Counted from the first letter of the stretch, positions 26,654-34,788 are shown. The stretch: DNA of 64,000 bases from Chersky-840 sp963838775 (GCA_963838775.1 CAWISP010000028.1:248001-312000), one strand, 5' to 3'. Numbers and translations: made by a program. The notes: generated from the sequence alone by a model not told the origin.

Positions 26654-27487
26654 GTGGTGTCGGACTCCGTCGGTCAACTGCTTCCCATCGGAGAATTCGC
26701 GCGTCGGACCCAGCTCACGGCGAAGGCGCTACGGATCTACGACGAGATCGGCCTGCTCCGACCGTTCGACATCGATCGATCCAATGGCCGCCGTCGCTAT
26801 GGAGTCGAGCAGGTCCGCACCGCTCGGCTCATCGGGATGCTGCGCGGTGCCGACCTGAGTTTGGCCGAGATCGCACTCTTGCTCGCGGAGCTGGACAGAG
26901 ACCGGGAGCTGGCCACTGAGCGCCTCGACCGACACCTGATCGAATTGGAGGGTCGCCACACGAGTCGCAGGTTGCTGATCCGTCATATCCATACGATCCT
27001 GAGAGAGGAAGACCACTCCATGTTCCGGATTCAAACCCGACATGTTCCCGCTCAACGAGTGATGTCGATCCAACGACGGTTGCGGGCCCCAGAAACCGAC
27101 GGGTTCGTCAAAGAGGCCAAGGCAGCATTCGCCAACCACCTGGGTGCACAGCTCCCAACTGGTCCCTTCACGCTGATCTTCCACGGGATCGTCGACCACG
27201 AGAGCGACGGGCCTTTGGAAGCGATTCTCGGTTGCCCCCAAGACGTGCAGGTGACCGATCTCATCGGCATTCGCACCGAGCCGGCGCACGACGAAGCGTT
27301 CACCACGATCACCAAGGCCCAATGGGCCTACCCGGCGATCCTGGCCGCCTACGACGCGGTCGGGTGCTCGCCCGAGGCGACTGCTCGCCCCGGTCGTCGA
27401 CTGTCTTGTCGAGAGGTTTATGTGGCCGAACCAGACGACATCGGCGACGACGAATTGATCTGTGACATTGCATTCCCGTTCGGATAG
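26654..27487 (+). CDS. MerR-family regulator with GyrI-like effector-binding domain
   Basis: The product is about 277 residues from GTG 26654. Residues 9-75 form a MerR winged helix: LPIGEFARRTQLTAKALRIY, DEIGLLRPFDIDRSNGRRRY and SLAEIALLL. A coiled-coil helix follows, and the C-terminal half (about 125-277) is a GyrI/BmrR-like domain (FRIQTRHVPAQRVMSI, PTGPFTLIFHG, YVAEPDDIGDDELICDIAFP) that binds small hydrophobic or cationic ligands. Such proteins activate multidrug or stress genes. An in-frame ATG at 26642 overlaps the predicted -10 box and is therefore unlikely to be the start. No transporter gene is adjacent, so the regulon is unknown. Confidence 0.85.
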   Translation: MVSDSVGQLLPIGEFARRTQLTAKALRIYDEIGLLRPFDIDRSNGRRRYGVEQVRTARLIGMLRGADLSLAEIALLLAELDRDRELATERLDRHLIELEGRHTSRRLLIRHIHTILREEDHSMFRIQTRHVPAQRVMSIQRRLRAPETDGFVKEAKAAFANHLGAQLPTGPFTLIFHGIVDHESDGPLEAILGCPQDVQVTDLIGIRTEPAHDEAFTTITKAQWAYPAILAAYDAVGCSPEATARPGRRLSCREVYVAEPDDIGDDELICDIAFPFG

Positions 27488-27543
27488 GCGTTGCTTGCAG
27501 CCGAGAAGCGGAGCAGGTGATCGTGGCGGCGAGCGGGCAGCGG

Positions 27544-28638
27544 TCAGCCCGGGATACGCCACCGGATCCGGGCGCGCCGGCTCTCTTTGACGTAACCGTT
27601 CTCGACGAACCATCGAGCGGAGTCGAAGACCGCCTGCTCGGCCGGGCGTGGTGCGTACCCGAGCTCTTTGCGCGCCCGGGAGTCGTCGAAGGCCATTTTC
27701 GTCGTCGACATCCGGGCTGCCTCGATGGGGACCGTGGGATGCCGGCGCATGAGCCGCCCCTCGACGAACTCCGAGACGTGGGCGACGCCGAGCGAGAGTG
27801 AACGCGGCACCCGCAGTTTCGCCTCGGGCAGGCCGGTACAGGCGGCGAGTACCTCGAGGACATGCTGCAACGAATAGTTCTCGCCCCCCAGGATGTAGCT
27901 GCGCCCGATGTCACCCCGCTCGAGCGCGAGGACATGGCCTTCGGCGACGTCATCGACATGGGCCACGTTCAGCGTGGTGTCGACGAAGCCCGGGACCCTG
28001 CCGTCGAGATACTCGAGGACGAGGCGCCCGGTGGGGGTCGGCACGCGGTCTCGTGGGCCGAGGGGGAAGGTGGGCATGACGATCGTCACTGGGAGACCTT
28101 GTGCTGCAGCCCGCAGCACCTCGTGCTCGGCGACGTACTTGGAGCGCTTGTAGGACCCGAACAGGTGGCTCACGTCGGGATAACTGCGCTCGTCGGCGGC
28201 CGAGCCCGTCGGCGCGGCGTCGAGGCCGAGGGTCCCGACGGTGCTCGTGTAGACCATCCGCTCGACGCCGGCGGCCCGCACCCCGTCCATCACGTTCAAG
28301 GTGCCACCCACGTTGATCTCGTAGAACAGGCGCGGGTCGCGAGCCCAGAACCGGTAGAGAGCGGCGACGTGGAACACGGCCCGACATCCCCGCACTGCCC
28401 TGGCGACCCCCTCGGCGTCGCGCACGTCGACGTCGATGTGCTCGACATCGAGGCCCTCGAGGTTCGAAGCATCGGCCCCGGGCTCCACGAGGGCCACCAC
28501 GGACACGCCCCGGGCGATCAGGACCCGGACGACCGACGAGCCGATGAACCCGCTCGCTCCCGTGACGCCGACCCTGTCACCAGGGTCGAGGGCGACGTCG
28601 AGGTCGCGCCGGAGGTCGTCTCCGCCGGCCGCGCTCAA
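27544..28638 (-). CDS. hpnA: HpnA-like NAD-dependent epimerase/dehydratase
   Basis: This 364-residue extended SDR has the Rossmann motif GVTGASGFIG at about residues 25-34, DVDVRDAEGV after the second strand, and the active-site Ser/Thr, Tyr and Lys in YTSTVGTLG and YKRSKYVAE. The sequence ADASNLEGLDVEHIDVDVRD closely resembles hopanoid-associated sugar epimerase HpnA and dihydroflavonol-4-reductase-like proteins. HpnA is linked to side-chain steps of hopanoid lipids. TTG 28638 overlaps the TGA of the upstream aminotransferase gene (TTGA), so the pair is translationally coupled. No squalene-hopene cyclase is in the window, so the hopanoid role is inferred. Confidence 0.7.
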   Translation of the reverse strand: MSAAGGDDLRRDLDVALDPGDRVGVTGASGFIGSSVVRVLIARGVSVVALVEPGADASNLEGLDVEHIDVDVRDAEGVARAVRGCRAVFHVAALYRFWARDPRLFYEINVGGTLNVMDGVRAAGVERMVYTSTVGTLGLDAAPTGSAADERSYPDVSHLFGSYKRSKYVAEHEVLRAAAQGLPVTIVMPTFPLGPRDRVPTPTGRLVLEYLDGRVPGFVDTTLNVAHVDDVAEGHVLALERGDIGRSYILGGENYSLQHVLEVLAACTGLPEAKLRVPRSLSLGVAHVSEFVEGRLMRRHPTVPIEAARMSTTKMAFDDSRARKELGYAPRPAEQAVFDSARWFVENGYVKESRRARIRWRIPG

Positions 28639-30020
28639 CCCGGTGACCGGCGCAGAGCGCCCTTGGCCATGGTCCTGCCCACCTCCCAGAACAGCCCCGA
28701 CCCGCTTTCGGCCGCGGTGAGGACGTCGTCGAGCGCGTCCACGAAGTACTCGACCTCTTCCTCTCCCGCGACGAGGGGCGGAAGGAGCTTCACCACGTTG
28801 GTGTTGTCGGCCGCCACCTGGGTGAGGATGCCGTGGCGGTGGTAGAGGGGGACGACCACGAGCTGTGAGAACAGGGCGGTGCGCATGGCCTCGAGGGCGG
28901 TCCAGCGCCGCCGCAGGGCTCGCGACTGCGGCTTGTCGAACACCAGCCCGATCATGAGCCCCTTGCCGCGCACCTCGTGGAGGAACTCGTGGCGCTCCAC
29001 GAGGGGATCGAGTGCCTTGGCGAAGGCCTCCCCGGTCCGCCGGGCCCGGTCGACGATGTCCTCGTCGTCGAACGCCTGCAGCGTGGCCAGCCCGGCCACC
29101 ATGGCGAGCTGGTTCATCGAGAAAGTGGAGGAGTGCACCACGGCACGGTCCATGGAGCTGAAGACGCTGTCGAAGACCTTGGCCGACGACAGCATCGCCC
29201 CCACCGGGACGTACCCGCCCGACAGGGCCTTGGAGACGGTGACGATGTCGGGTTGCAGGCCCCAGTGCTCGTGGCAGAAGAACTTGCCCGTCCGCCCCAG
29301 CCCGGCTTGGACCTCGTCCATGACGAAGAGCGTCTTGTGGCGCCGGCACAACGCCTCGACCGCATGCCAATACTCCTCGGGGGCGAGGTTCACGCCCTTG
29401 CCCTGGATCGGTTCGACGACGAAGGCGGCGACGTCCCCCCGGCGCAACTCGCGGGCCAGGGCGTCGATGTCGCCGAACGGGACGCACGTCGTGGGCAGGA
29501 GGGGGCCGAAGCCGTCGCGGAACTCCCGCCCCCCGTTGAGCGAGAGCGCCCCGGTGGTGAGCCCGTGGAATCCGTGGTCGCAGTAGACGATGCGATCGCG
29601 CTTGGTGGCGGCCCGGGCGAACTTGATGGCTGACTCGATCGCCTCGGCCCCGGAGTTGGTGAAGAAGGCGCGCTCGATGCCGGGGTGCGAACGGTTCACC
29701 AGCGCCTCGGCCAGGAGGCCGGGCAGGAGGGCGCAGTCCATCTGCACGAGGTTGGGGAGGTCCGCGTCCAGGGCCTCGTGCAAGGCCCGGGCGACGGCGG
29801 GGTGGCTCCGGCCCAGAGCGAAGACGCCGAACCCGGACAGGAAATCGAGATAGCGGCGACCCGCCGCGTCATAGAGGTAACAGCCCTCGCCGCGCTCGTA
29901 GTAGTGGTCGAACCCGATGACCTTGAGCACCCGGCCCATCTGGGGGTTCATGTACTGCGCCTGGAGGCGGAAGTTCTCGCCCTGCCGGGCTCGGAGGACT
30001 TCCTTCAACTCGAACGGCAT
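28635..30020 (-). CDS. Class III PLP-dependent aminotransferase (possibly HpnO-like)
   Basis: This 461-residue member of the ornithine/GABA aminotransferase family has the cofactor Lys in VTVSKALSGGYVPVGAM. The preceding FVMDEVQAGLGRTG supplies the cofactor-ring Asp, TNSGAEAIESAIK binds phosphate, and HGFHGLTTGALS follows. The N-terminus (MPFELKEVLRARQGENFRLQ) is unusually polar. Its partner gene is HpnA-like. HpnO, which aminates bacteriohopanetriol, belongs to this class, so a hopanoid role is plausible, but acetylornithine- or putrescine-type activity cannot be excluded. ATG 30020 has GGGAGCC upstream. It begins a two-gene coupled operon. Confidence 0.8.
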   Translation of the reverse strand: MPFELKEVLRARQGENFRLQAQYMNPQMGRVLKVIGFDHYYERGEGCYLYDAAGRRYLDFLSGFGVFALGRSHPAVARALHEALDADLPNLVQMDCALLPGLLAEALVNRSHPGIERAFFTNSGAEAIESAIKFARAATKRDRIVYCDHGFHGLTTGALSLNGGREFRDGFGPLLPTTCVPFGDIDALARELRRGDVAAFVVEPIQGKGVNLAPEEYWHAVEALCRRHKTLFVMDEVQAGLGRTGKFFCHEHWGLQPDIVTVSKALSGGYVPVGAMLSSAKVFDSVFSSMDRAVVHSSTFSMNQLAMVAGLATLQAFDDEDIVDRARRTGEAFAKALDPLVERHEFLHEVRGKGLMIGLVFDKPQSRALRRRWTALEAMRTALFSQLVVVPLYHRHGILTQVAADNTNVVKLLPPLVAGEEEVEYFVDALDDVLTAAESGSGLFWEVGRTMAKGALRRSPG

Positions 30021-30378
30021 CGATGGCTCCCGGTGTGCACGCGACGCGGCTCAGGCTATCGGGGCGCCACCAGCGTTCCGGTCGTCGTCGGGCTGGTCGC
30101 ACCTCGAATCCGGGCTTCACGCCGGGTGTCGGCGCGCCGAGGTCGTCGAGACATGGGTGCGGGCGACGGTGTCGTGTTGCTCGATGCAGTTGCCGTTCCG
30201 CCAAGGGATGGAGGCCTTCAGCGCCCTCGCCTGTGTCGGGCGTGGTCCCCCGCCCTCGGCTGTGAATCTCACTCTCCGTCACGGCGCCGAACGCCCCCGC
30301 ACCAGCGGGATCGGCAAAGATTCTCCTTTTCTCTCTGCGTGAGTTAATAACCGCCATGGGTGTTCCGATACCCGAAAG
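30021..30378. other. Divergent intergenic region before the repeat-bearing CAP gene
   Basis: About 360 bp. Near the right end, ATG 30356 begins an eight-codon frame whose TGA overlaps the GTG of the CAP gene (30379), a possible leader peptide. I see no recognised riboswitch or other gene. Confidence 0.35.
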
Positions 30379-32007
30379 GTGACGACTAACTCCAAGACAA
30401 AAGAGCACGTCGTGGCCGCTGTGGCGCCGGTTCTCCGAGGCCGGCGCTTCCGCATCGGCCTGCTGGCGTCGATGGCACTGACGGTGGCCCTGGCGGCGAC
30501 CCTGCTACCCGGAAACCGTGACGGGACGGCGCTGGCCGCGCCGGCACGAGCCACTCCCGTCTCGGTCACACCGGTGACCAGGGCCCAGGCCGGCTCGGGC
30601 TCGGGCAGTGGCGCCGGCAACGACCCGGCCGCCAACATCGCGCCGTCCCCGAACTTCCTCGACAGCTGCGCCGGCACGTCCTACGACAACTCCGTCGGGT
30701 GCCAGAGCGCCGTGCTGGCCGCCATCGACAACGCCAGGAACCAAGAAGGCCTGCCCGCCATGGTGCTGCCCACCGACTGGGCCCAGCTCTCTCCCCCGCA
30801 GCAGCTCTTCGCCGCCACCAACCTGGAGCGCACCGCACGCGGCCTGCCGGCGCTGTCGGGGATGGCGACGGCACTGGACCAGACCGCGCAGTCGGCGGCC
30901 GCCCAGGACACCGACCCCTCGGCTCCGGCCGGATTCCCGTGGACGTCGTGGGGCGGGAACTGGGCCGGTGCGGTGGGCAGCCCGCTCGAGGCCATGTACT
31001 TCTGGATGTACGACGACGGCCCGGGCTCCTACAACATCGACTGCACCCCGCAGAACACGTCGGGCTGCTGGGGACACCGCAACAACATCCTGCTGGCGCT
31101 GCGGTGCCAGCCGTGTCTCATGGGCACCGGCTTCAACGCCACGGCCTACCAGGGCAACCCGAGCTGGACCGAGATCCTCGTCGACTCGTCGGGGTCGCCA
31201 GCACTCGACTTCACCTGGAGCCAGGTGCTCGCCGACCTGCCTGCCACACCGGGGGCCGCCGTCCTCGACGCGCCCGCCGTCGGCATCGCGTCGGCACCTG
31301 ACGGCCAGGGCTACTGGCTCGTCGCCGCGGACGGGGGCGTGTTCGCCTTCGGCACCTCCGCCTTCTACGGCTCGATGGGGGGCCACCACCTGGCCGCCCC
31401 GATCGTCGGCATCGCCTCGACACCCGATGGGCGCGGCTACTGGCTGGTGGCGTCCGACGGCGGGCTCTTCGCCTTCGGCGACGCCGGCTTCTACGGGTCC
31501 ATGGGTGGCCACGCGCTCACCCGCAGGGTCGTGGGTCTCGCTGCCACCGCCGACGGCCGCGGGTACTGGGAGGTCGCCGCCGACGGCGGGCTCTTCGCCT
31601 TCGGCGACGCCGGCTTCTACGGCTCCATGGGTGGTCGCCCCCTCGCCAAGGCGGTGGTGGGCCTGGCTCCGACCCACGACGGGCGTGGCTACTGGGAGGT
31701 GGCTTCGGACGGCGGCATCTTCGCCTTCGGCGACGCGCCCTACCTCGGGTCGATGGGCGGCACCGCCCTGTTCCGGCCCGTGGTGGCCATGGCGTCGACC
31801 CCCGACGGCCACGGCTACTGGCTGACCGCCTCCGACGGCGGCATCTTCGCCTTCGGCGACGCCCCGTTCCGGGGATCGACGGGTGACATCACCCTCGACA
31901 AGCCGATCGTCTCCATGACCCCGTCATCGACGGTCGGCTACTGGCTGGCCGCGTCCGACGGCGGCATCTTCAGCTTCGGCGTGCCCTTCCACGGCTCGAT
32001 GGGCTGA
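30379..32007 (+). CDS. Secreted CAP-domain protein with six C-terminal 42-residue repeats
   Basis: This 542-residue protein has a signal/anchor helix at about 27-45 (IGLLASMALTVALAATLLP) and an Ala/Thr/Ser/Gly linker. The CAP-like domain spans about 80-290 (NLERTARGLPALS, GCWGHRNNILLALRC), and from about residue 301 six repeats follow, of form VGIASTPDGRGYWLVASDGG plus FAFGDAxFYGSMGG. The repeats look like beta-propeller or beta-helical blades and may bind wall polymers. The CAP part is a paralogue of 7332-8300. GTG 30379 has no good ribosome-binding site, and a tiny upstream frame overlaps it. The product is probably surface-exposed; no activity can be assigned. Confidence 0.8.
   Translation: MTTNSKTKEHVVAAVAPVLRGRRFRIGLLASMALTVALAATLLPGNRDGTALAAPARATPVSVTPVTRAQAGSGSGSGAGNDPAANIAPSPNFLDSCAGTSYDNSVGCQSAVLAAIDNARNQEGLPAMVLPTDWAQLSPPQQLFAATNLERTARGLPALSGMATALDQTAQSAAAQDTDPSAPAGFPWTSWGGNWAGAVGSPLEAMYFWMYDDGPGSYNIDCTPQNTSGCWGHRNNILLALRCQPCLMGTGFNATAYQGNPSWTEILVDSSGSPALDFTWSQVLADLPATPGAAVLDAPAVGIASAPDGQGYWLVAADGGVFAFGTSAFYGSMGGHHLAAPIVGIASTPDGRGYWLVASDGGLFAFGDAGFYGSMGGHALTRRVVGLAATADGRGYWEVAADGGLFAFGDAGFYGSMGGRPLAKAVVGLAPTHDGRGYWEVASDGGIFAFGDAPYLGSMGGTALFRPVVAMASTPDGHGYWLTASDGGIFAFGDAPFRGSTGDITLDKPIVSMTPSSTVGYWLAASDGGIFSFGVPFHGSMG
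31279..32004 (+). repeat. Six tandem 126-bp coding repeats
   Basis: Each unit encodes about 42 residues with the core GYW(L/E)VA(S/A)DGG(I/L/V)FAFG, then a small-residue turn and GSMGG. The sixth is one or two residues shorter. Units 2 and 3 are the most alike. The repeats end exactly at the stop codon. Confidence 0.9.
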
Positions 32008-32092
32008 GGTCGGGACGGCTCCCGCCGTCGACGCGCCGTCGACCCGGGGGGCTGTGTGACCCTGGGGGCCGTGTGCAGGTCCGGCTTGCGGG

Positions 32093-33583
32093 TCAGCCCC
32101 GCGCGCAGGAGGCGCCCGTCTCGCGTTCGTGGCCCCGCCACCCCGGCTCCTCGCTCACCGGCCAGAAGTCACCGGTACCGAGGTCCTGGACATAGGTGAC
32201 CGGAGTTTGGTCCCCGGCTCGGGCGTCGGTGGCGATGCTGGCCACGGCGTGCAACAGGGCGTCGACGTCGGCGCCGGTGCTCGAGATCCCGCAGCTGGCG
32301 CGCACCGCGCCGGGCATGAACCGATGGTCGCCCGCCAGCACCTGGTCGCGATAGGCGCTCACATCGGCGGGGGACAGCCCCAGCAGGCGGATGAGATAGG
32401 GGTGTGCGCAGAAGCACCCGTGTCGCACCCCGATGCCCCATTCGGCGCTCAGCCGGGCCGCCACCAGCGCGTGGTCGATGCCCTCGACTACGAAGGCGGC
32501 GATGGCGAGGGTGTCGGTGTCGAGGGACGGCCCGAGCACGCGCACGCCGTCGATGGCGGCGAGGCCGCGGCGCAGCTTCACGGCCAGGGCATGCTCGTGG
32601 GCCGAGATCGTGTCCCACCCGATGCGGCCCAGCTCCTCGAGCGCGGCCTCGAGGGCGACGGCCCCCATGACGTTGGGCGAACCCGCCTCCTCCCGCTCGG
32701 GAGGCTCGGTCCACCACACCTCGTCGAGATCGACGAGGTCCACGGCCCCCCCGCCGGCCAGGAAGGGGTCACCCTCGGCGAAGGTGGCGGCCGGGCCGAC
32801 GAGGACCCCGGCGCCGAACGGCGCGTAGAGCTTGTGACCGCTGAAGGCCACGTAATCGGCCTGGGCGGGGATGGCCCGGTGGGGTGCGAGCTGCGCGGCG
32901 TCGAGGACCACGGGGACCCCGCGCTCGTGGGCGGCGTCGATGATGGCGGAAAGCGGCGGCAACCATCCCGTCACGTTCGAGGCGCCCGTGAGTGTGAGAA
33001 GACGCGGCCGCGGCGTCCGGTCGAGGCCGGCGACGACGTCCTCGGTGCTGAAGGTCCCGTCCTGGTCGCACTCCACGTAGCGCCGCGCCGCCACCCGCCC
33101 CCACGGCAACAGGTTGGCGTGATGCTCGACCACGGTGGTGAGCACCACGTCGTCGGGCTCGAGACCGACGCGGTAGGCGAGGTGGTTGAGGGCCTCGGTG
33201 GTGTTGCGACACAGGATGGCGATGTCACCCGGTCGGCCCGTTCCAGTTCCCGGCCCCGCTCCGGTACCCGCTCCCGGCCCCGTTCCCTTTCCCGGACCGG
33301 TCCCGGCGCCCCCGCCGGCGAAGGCGAGGGCGGTGGCCCGTGCCGATTCGTAGGCGGCGGTGGCGAGACGGGACTTGTACCCCGCACCGCGGTGCACGCT
33401 CGAGTACATGGGGACGAATTCCCCGACAGCGGCCATCACCGAAGGAAAAGCGCTGGTCGAGGCGGCGGCGTCGAGGTTCACGTAGCGCCGCTCGGTACCG
33501 TCGACGCACGGGACGAGCAGGTCGTCACCCACCAATCGGGCGGGTGAGTCCGATCGGTCCGGCGGGTCGACCAGGTGCGTCAC
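32093..33583 (-). CDS. Class V PLP aminotransferase (cysteine desulfurase/selenocysteine lyase-like)
   Basis: This 496-residue protein reads LDAAASTSAF near the N-terminus, TTEALNHLAY, VVEHHANLLPW, LTGASNVTG, VVLDAAQLAPH and AFSGHKLYAPFGAG, which carries the cofactor-binding Lys. RHGCFCAHPYL includes the Cys expected to act on a sulfur substrate. A Gly/Thr/Pro/Ala insertion at about residues 90-118 (begins GGGAGTGPGKGTGP) is encoded by imperfect GGNACNGG-type repeats and is unusual for the family. GTG 33583 follows TAGACT by six bases, so the message is probably leaderless. No isc/suf partners are nearby, so the role in sulfur transfer is inferred. Confidence 0.8.
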   Translation of the reverse strand: MTHLVDPPDRSDSPARLVGDDLLVPCVDGTERRYVNLDAAASTSAFPSVMAAVGEFVPMYSSVHRGAGYKSRLATAAYESARATALAFAGGGAGTGPGKGTGPGAGTGAGPGTGTGRPGDIAILCRNTTEALNHLAYRVGLEPDDVVLTTVVEHHANLLPWGRVAARRYVECDQDGTFSTEDVVAGLDRTPRPRLLTLTGASNVTGWLPPLSAIIDAAHERGVPVVLDAAQLAPHRAIPAQADYVAFSGHKLYAPFGAGVLVGPAATFAEGDPFLAGGGAVDLVDLDEVWWTEPPEREEAGSPNVMGAVALEAALEELGRIGWDTISAHEHALAVKLRRGLAAIDGVRVLGPSLDTDTLAIAAFVVEGIDHALVAARLSAEWGIGVRHGCFCAHPYLIRLLGLSPADVSAYRDQVLAGDHRFMPGAVRASCGISSTGADVDALLHAVASIATDARAGDQTPVTYVQDLGTGDFWPVSEEPGWRGHERETGASCARG

Positions 33584-33589
33584 GGGCGA

Positions 33590-33595
33590 AGTCTA
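33590..33595 (-). promoter_or_regulatory. -10 box of a leaderless promoter (class V aminotransferase)
   Basis: TAGACT on the minus strand, six bases before GTG 33583. It faces the divergent leaderless promoter at 33633, so both genes share one short control region. Confidence 0.5.
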
Positions 33596-33632
33596 CGGGG
33601 ACACCGTCGCGCCCCCGAGAAGCGCCGGGCGG

Positions 33633-33638
33633 TACCAT
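33633..33638 (+). promoter_or_regulatory. -10 box of a leaderless promoter (zinc-finger protein)
   Basis: TACCAT, seven bases before GTG 33646. A GTG three bases earlier (33643) would leave only four bases, so 33646 is favoured. Confidence 0.5.
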
Positions 33639-33645
33639 CGCCGTG

Positions 33646-34209
33646 GTGGAACACGAGTTCGGTGACCCTGACGCGGCGCACTACGGCGGAGCCTCGGTTC
33701 CCGGTGAGGACGGTACCCCGGGCGTCGCTGACCTCCCTGGGGGTCTCTACGACGACGCGGTGGTCTCCGAGGACGCTCCCGGTCTCGAGGACTTCGCCGT
33801 CGCCGAGCTCGAGGCGGAATTCGCTCTCGCCGACGGGGCCGAGCTCGACGTCGTAACCGATCTCGACGTCGTACACGAGCTCGACGTCGTAACCGAGCTC
33901 GACGTCGTAACCGAGCTCGACGTCGTAACCGAGCTCGACGTCGTAACCGAGCTCGACGTCGTAACCGAGCTCGACGTCGTAACCGAGCTCGATGACGGAG
34001 CCGGGGCCGTGGCCGAGCTCGACATCGACGGGTCGCTCTTGGACACGATCGAGCAGGAGCTTGCCGACGTCGAGCGTGCGCTGGCCCTGCTCGACGAGGG
34101 CACCTACGGACAGTGCGAGCACTGTAACGGCGTCATCGACGACGACGTCCTGGCCAGGACCCCGACGGCCCGGTTCTGCGCGGAGCACCTCCCCCTCACC
34201 TTGCGCTGA
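33646..34209 (+). CDS. TraR/DksA-like zinc-finger protein with eight ELDVVT repeats
   Basis: The product has 187 residues. The N-terminal third is acidic and disordered-looking. The middle (about residues 66-113) is eight near-identical hexapeptides of the form ELDVVT. The C-terminal 60 residues are a TraR/DksA-type domain: DTIEQELADVERALALLDEG, YGQCEHCNGVIDDDVL and ARFCAEHLPL. The usual fourth Cys ligand is His here. Proteins of this class bind RNA polymerase through its secondary channel; the very acidic repeat could instead mimic nucleic acid or act as a spacer. The N-terminal extension and repeats are not normal for the family. It is divergent from the aminotransferase gene. Confidence 0.8.
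   Translation: MEHEFGDPDAAHYGGASVPGEDGTPGVADLPGGLYDDAVVSEDAPGLEDFAVAELEAEFALADGAELDVVTDLDVVHELDVVTELDVVTELDVVTELDVVTELDVVTELDVVTELDDGAGAVAELDIDGSLLDTIEQELADVERALALLDEGTYGQCEHCNGVIDDDVLARTPTARFCAEHLPLTLR
33841..33984 (+). repeat. Eight 18-bp tandem repeats
   Basis: The unit is GAGCTCGACGTCGTAACC. Copies 1 and 3-8 are identical; copy 2 differs at a few bases (GAT for GAG, CAC for ACC). A ninth partial copy follows (33985-33996). Being a multiple of three, copy-number change keeps the reading frame. Confidence 0.95.
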
Positions 34210-34219
34210 TTCACCGAGC

Positions 34220-34235
34220 CCGGGGCGGACCCCGG
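34220..34235. terminator. Hairpin between convergent genes
   Basis: CCGGGG-CGGA-CCCCGG lies between the stop of the zinc-finger gene (34209) and the stop of sodN (34255). A six-pair GC stem with a four-base loop; the position suits termination in both directions. Confidence 0.4.
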
Positions 34236-34254
34236 CCGAGGCGTGGGCGGGGGA

Positions 34255-34674
34255 CTACCCCTTCTTGGTCTCCCAGAAAATGGTGTCGATCTCCTTGATC
34301 TGGTCGAGCAGGCCCTGGGCGACTTTGGGGTCGTTGGTCTTCTTCGTCTCGCCCGCCGCCTTCGTGGCCTTCCAGAACAGGTCGTTTAGGTCAGGGTGCT
34401 TGGCGAGGTGCTCGGGCTTGAAGTAGTCGGTCCACAGCACCCACAGGTGGTGCTTGACGAGGTCGGCGCGCTGCTCCTTGATGAAGACGGCCCGCTCCTT
34501 GAATACCGCGTCGTCGGAACCGTTGAACTTCTCCATGCAGGCCTTCACCGACTCGGCTTCGATCCGCGCCTGGGCGGGGTCATAGACGCCACAGGGAAGG
34601 TCGCAATGGGCGTGGACCGTGAGGGGAGGCCGGATCCGGTCGACGGACGAGATGAGGCGGTGGACGATGCGCAT
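34255..34674 (-). CDS. sodN: Nickel superoxide dismutase (precursor)
   Basis: This 139-residue precursor contains HCDLPCGVYDPAQARIEAES, the exact nickel-hook signature. After removal of the leader (MRIVHRLISSVDRIRPPLTVHA) the new N-terminal His1, Cys2 and Cys6 bind nickel. Downstream landmarks are ADLVKHHLWVLWTDYFKPEH and KEIDTIFWETKK. The enzyme converts superoxide to oxygen and peroxide in the cytoplasm. ATG 34674 is preceded by GAAGGAG, which fixes the start; a longer in-frame start at 34731 would extend the leader abnormally. The maturation peptidase gene sodX lies just beyond the 5' end, on the opposite strand. Confidence 0.95.
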   Translation of the reverse strand: MRIVHRLISSVDRIRPPLTVHAHCDLPCGVYDPAQARIEAESVKACMEKFNGSDDAVFKERAVFIKEQRADLVKHHLWVLWTDYFKPEHLAKHPDLNDLFWKATKAAGETKKTNDPKVAQGLLDQIKEIDTIFWETKKG

Positions 34675-34788
34675 GGGCAGGGCTCCTTCGGGCAGAGTGA
34701 AGTCGATGGGGGTCGGGCTCACATTACCCACGGAAGCAAAATCGTGAACCTGGGCCTCGCCCGTCGTCGCCCGCCGCGCCCCAGCGCG

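Noticed and set aside
30356..30382. Eight-codon frame overlapping the GTG of the repeat-bearing CAP gene, considered as a leader peptide
   Set aside because: No attenuator structure or codon bias supports it; kept only as a note in the intergenic entry.
33580..34188. Long minus-strand open frames opposite the ELDVVT repeat, reading LGYDVE or SSSVTT repeats
   Set aside because: The 18-bp repeat keeps several frames open. The plus frame has the zinc-finger domain and a leaderless promoter; the others have no domain.
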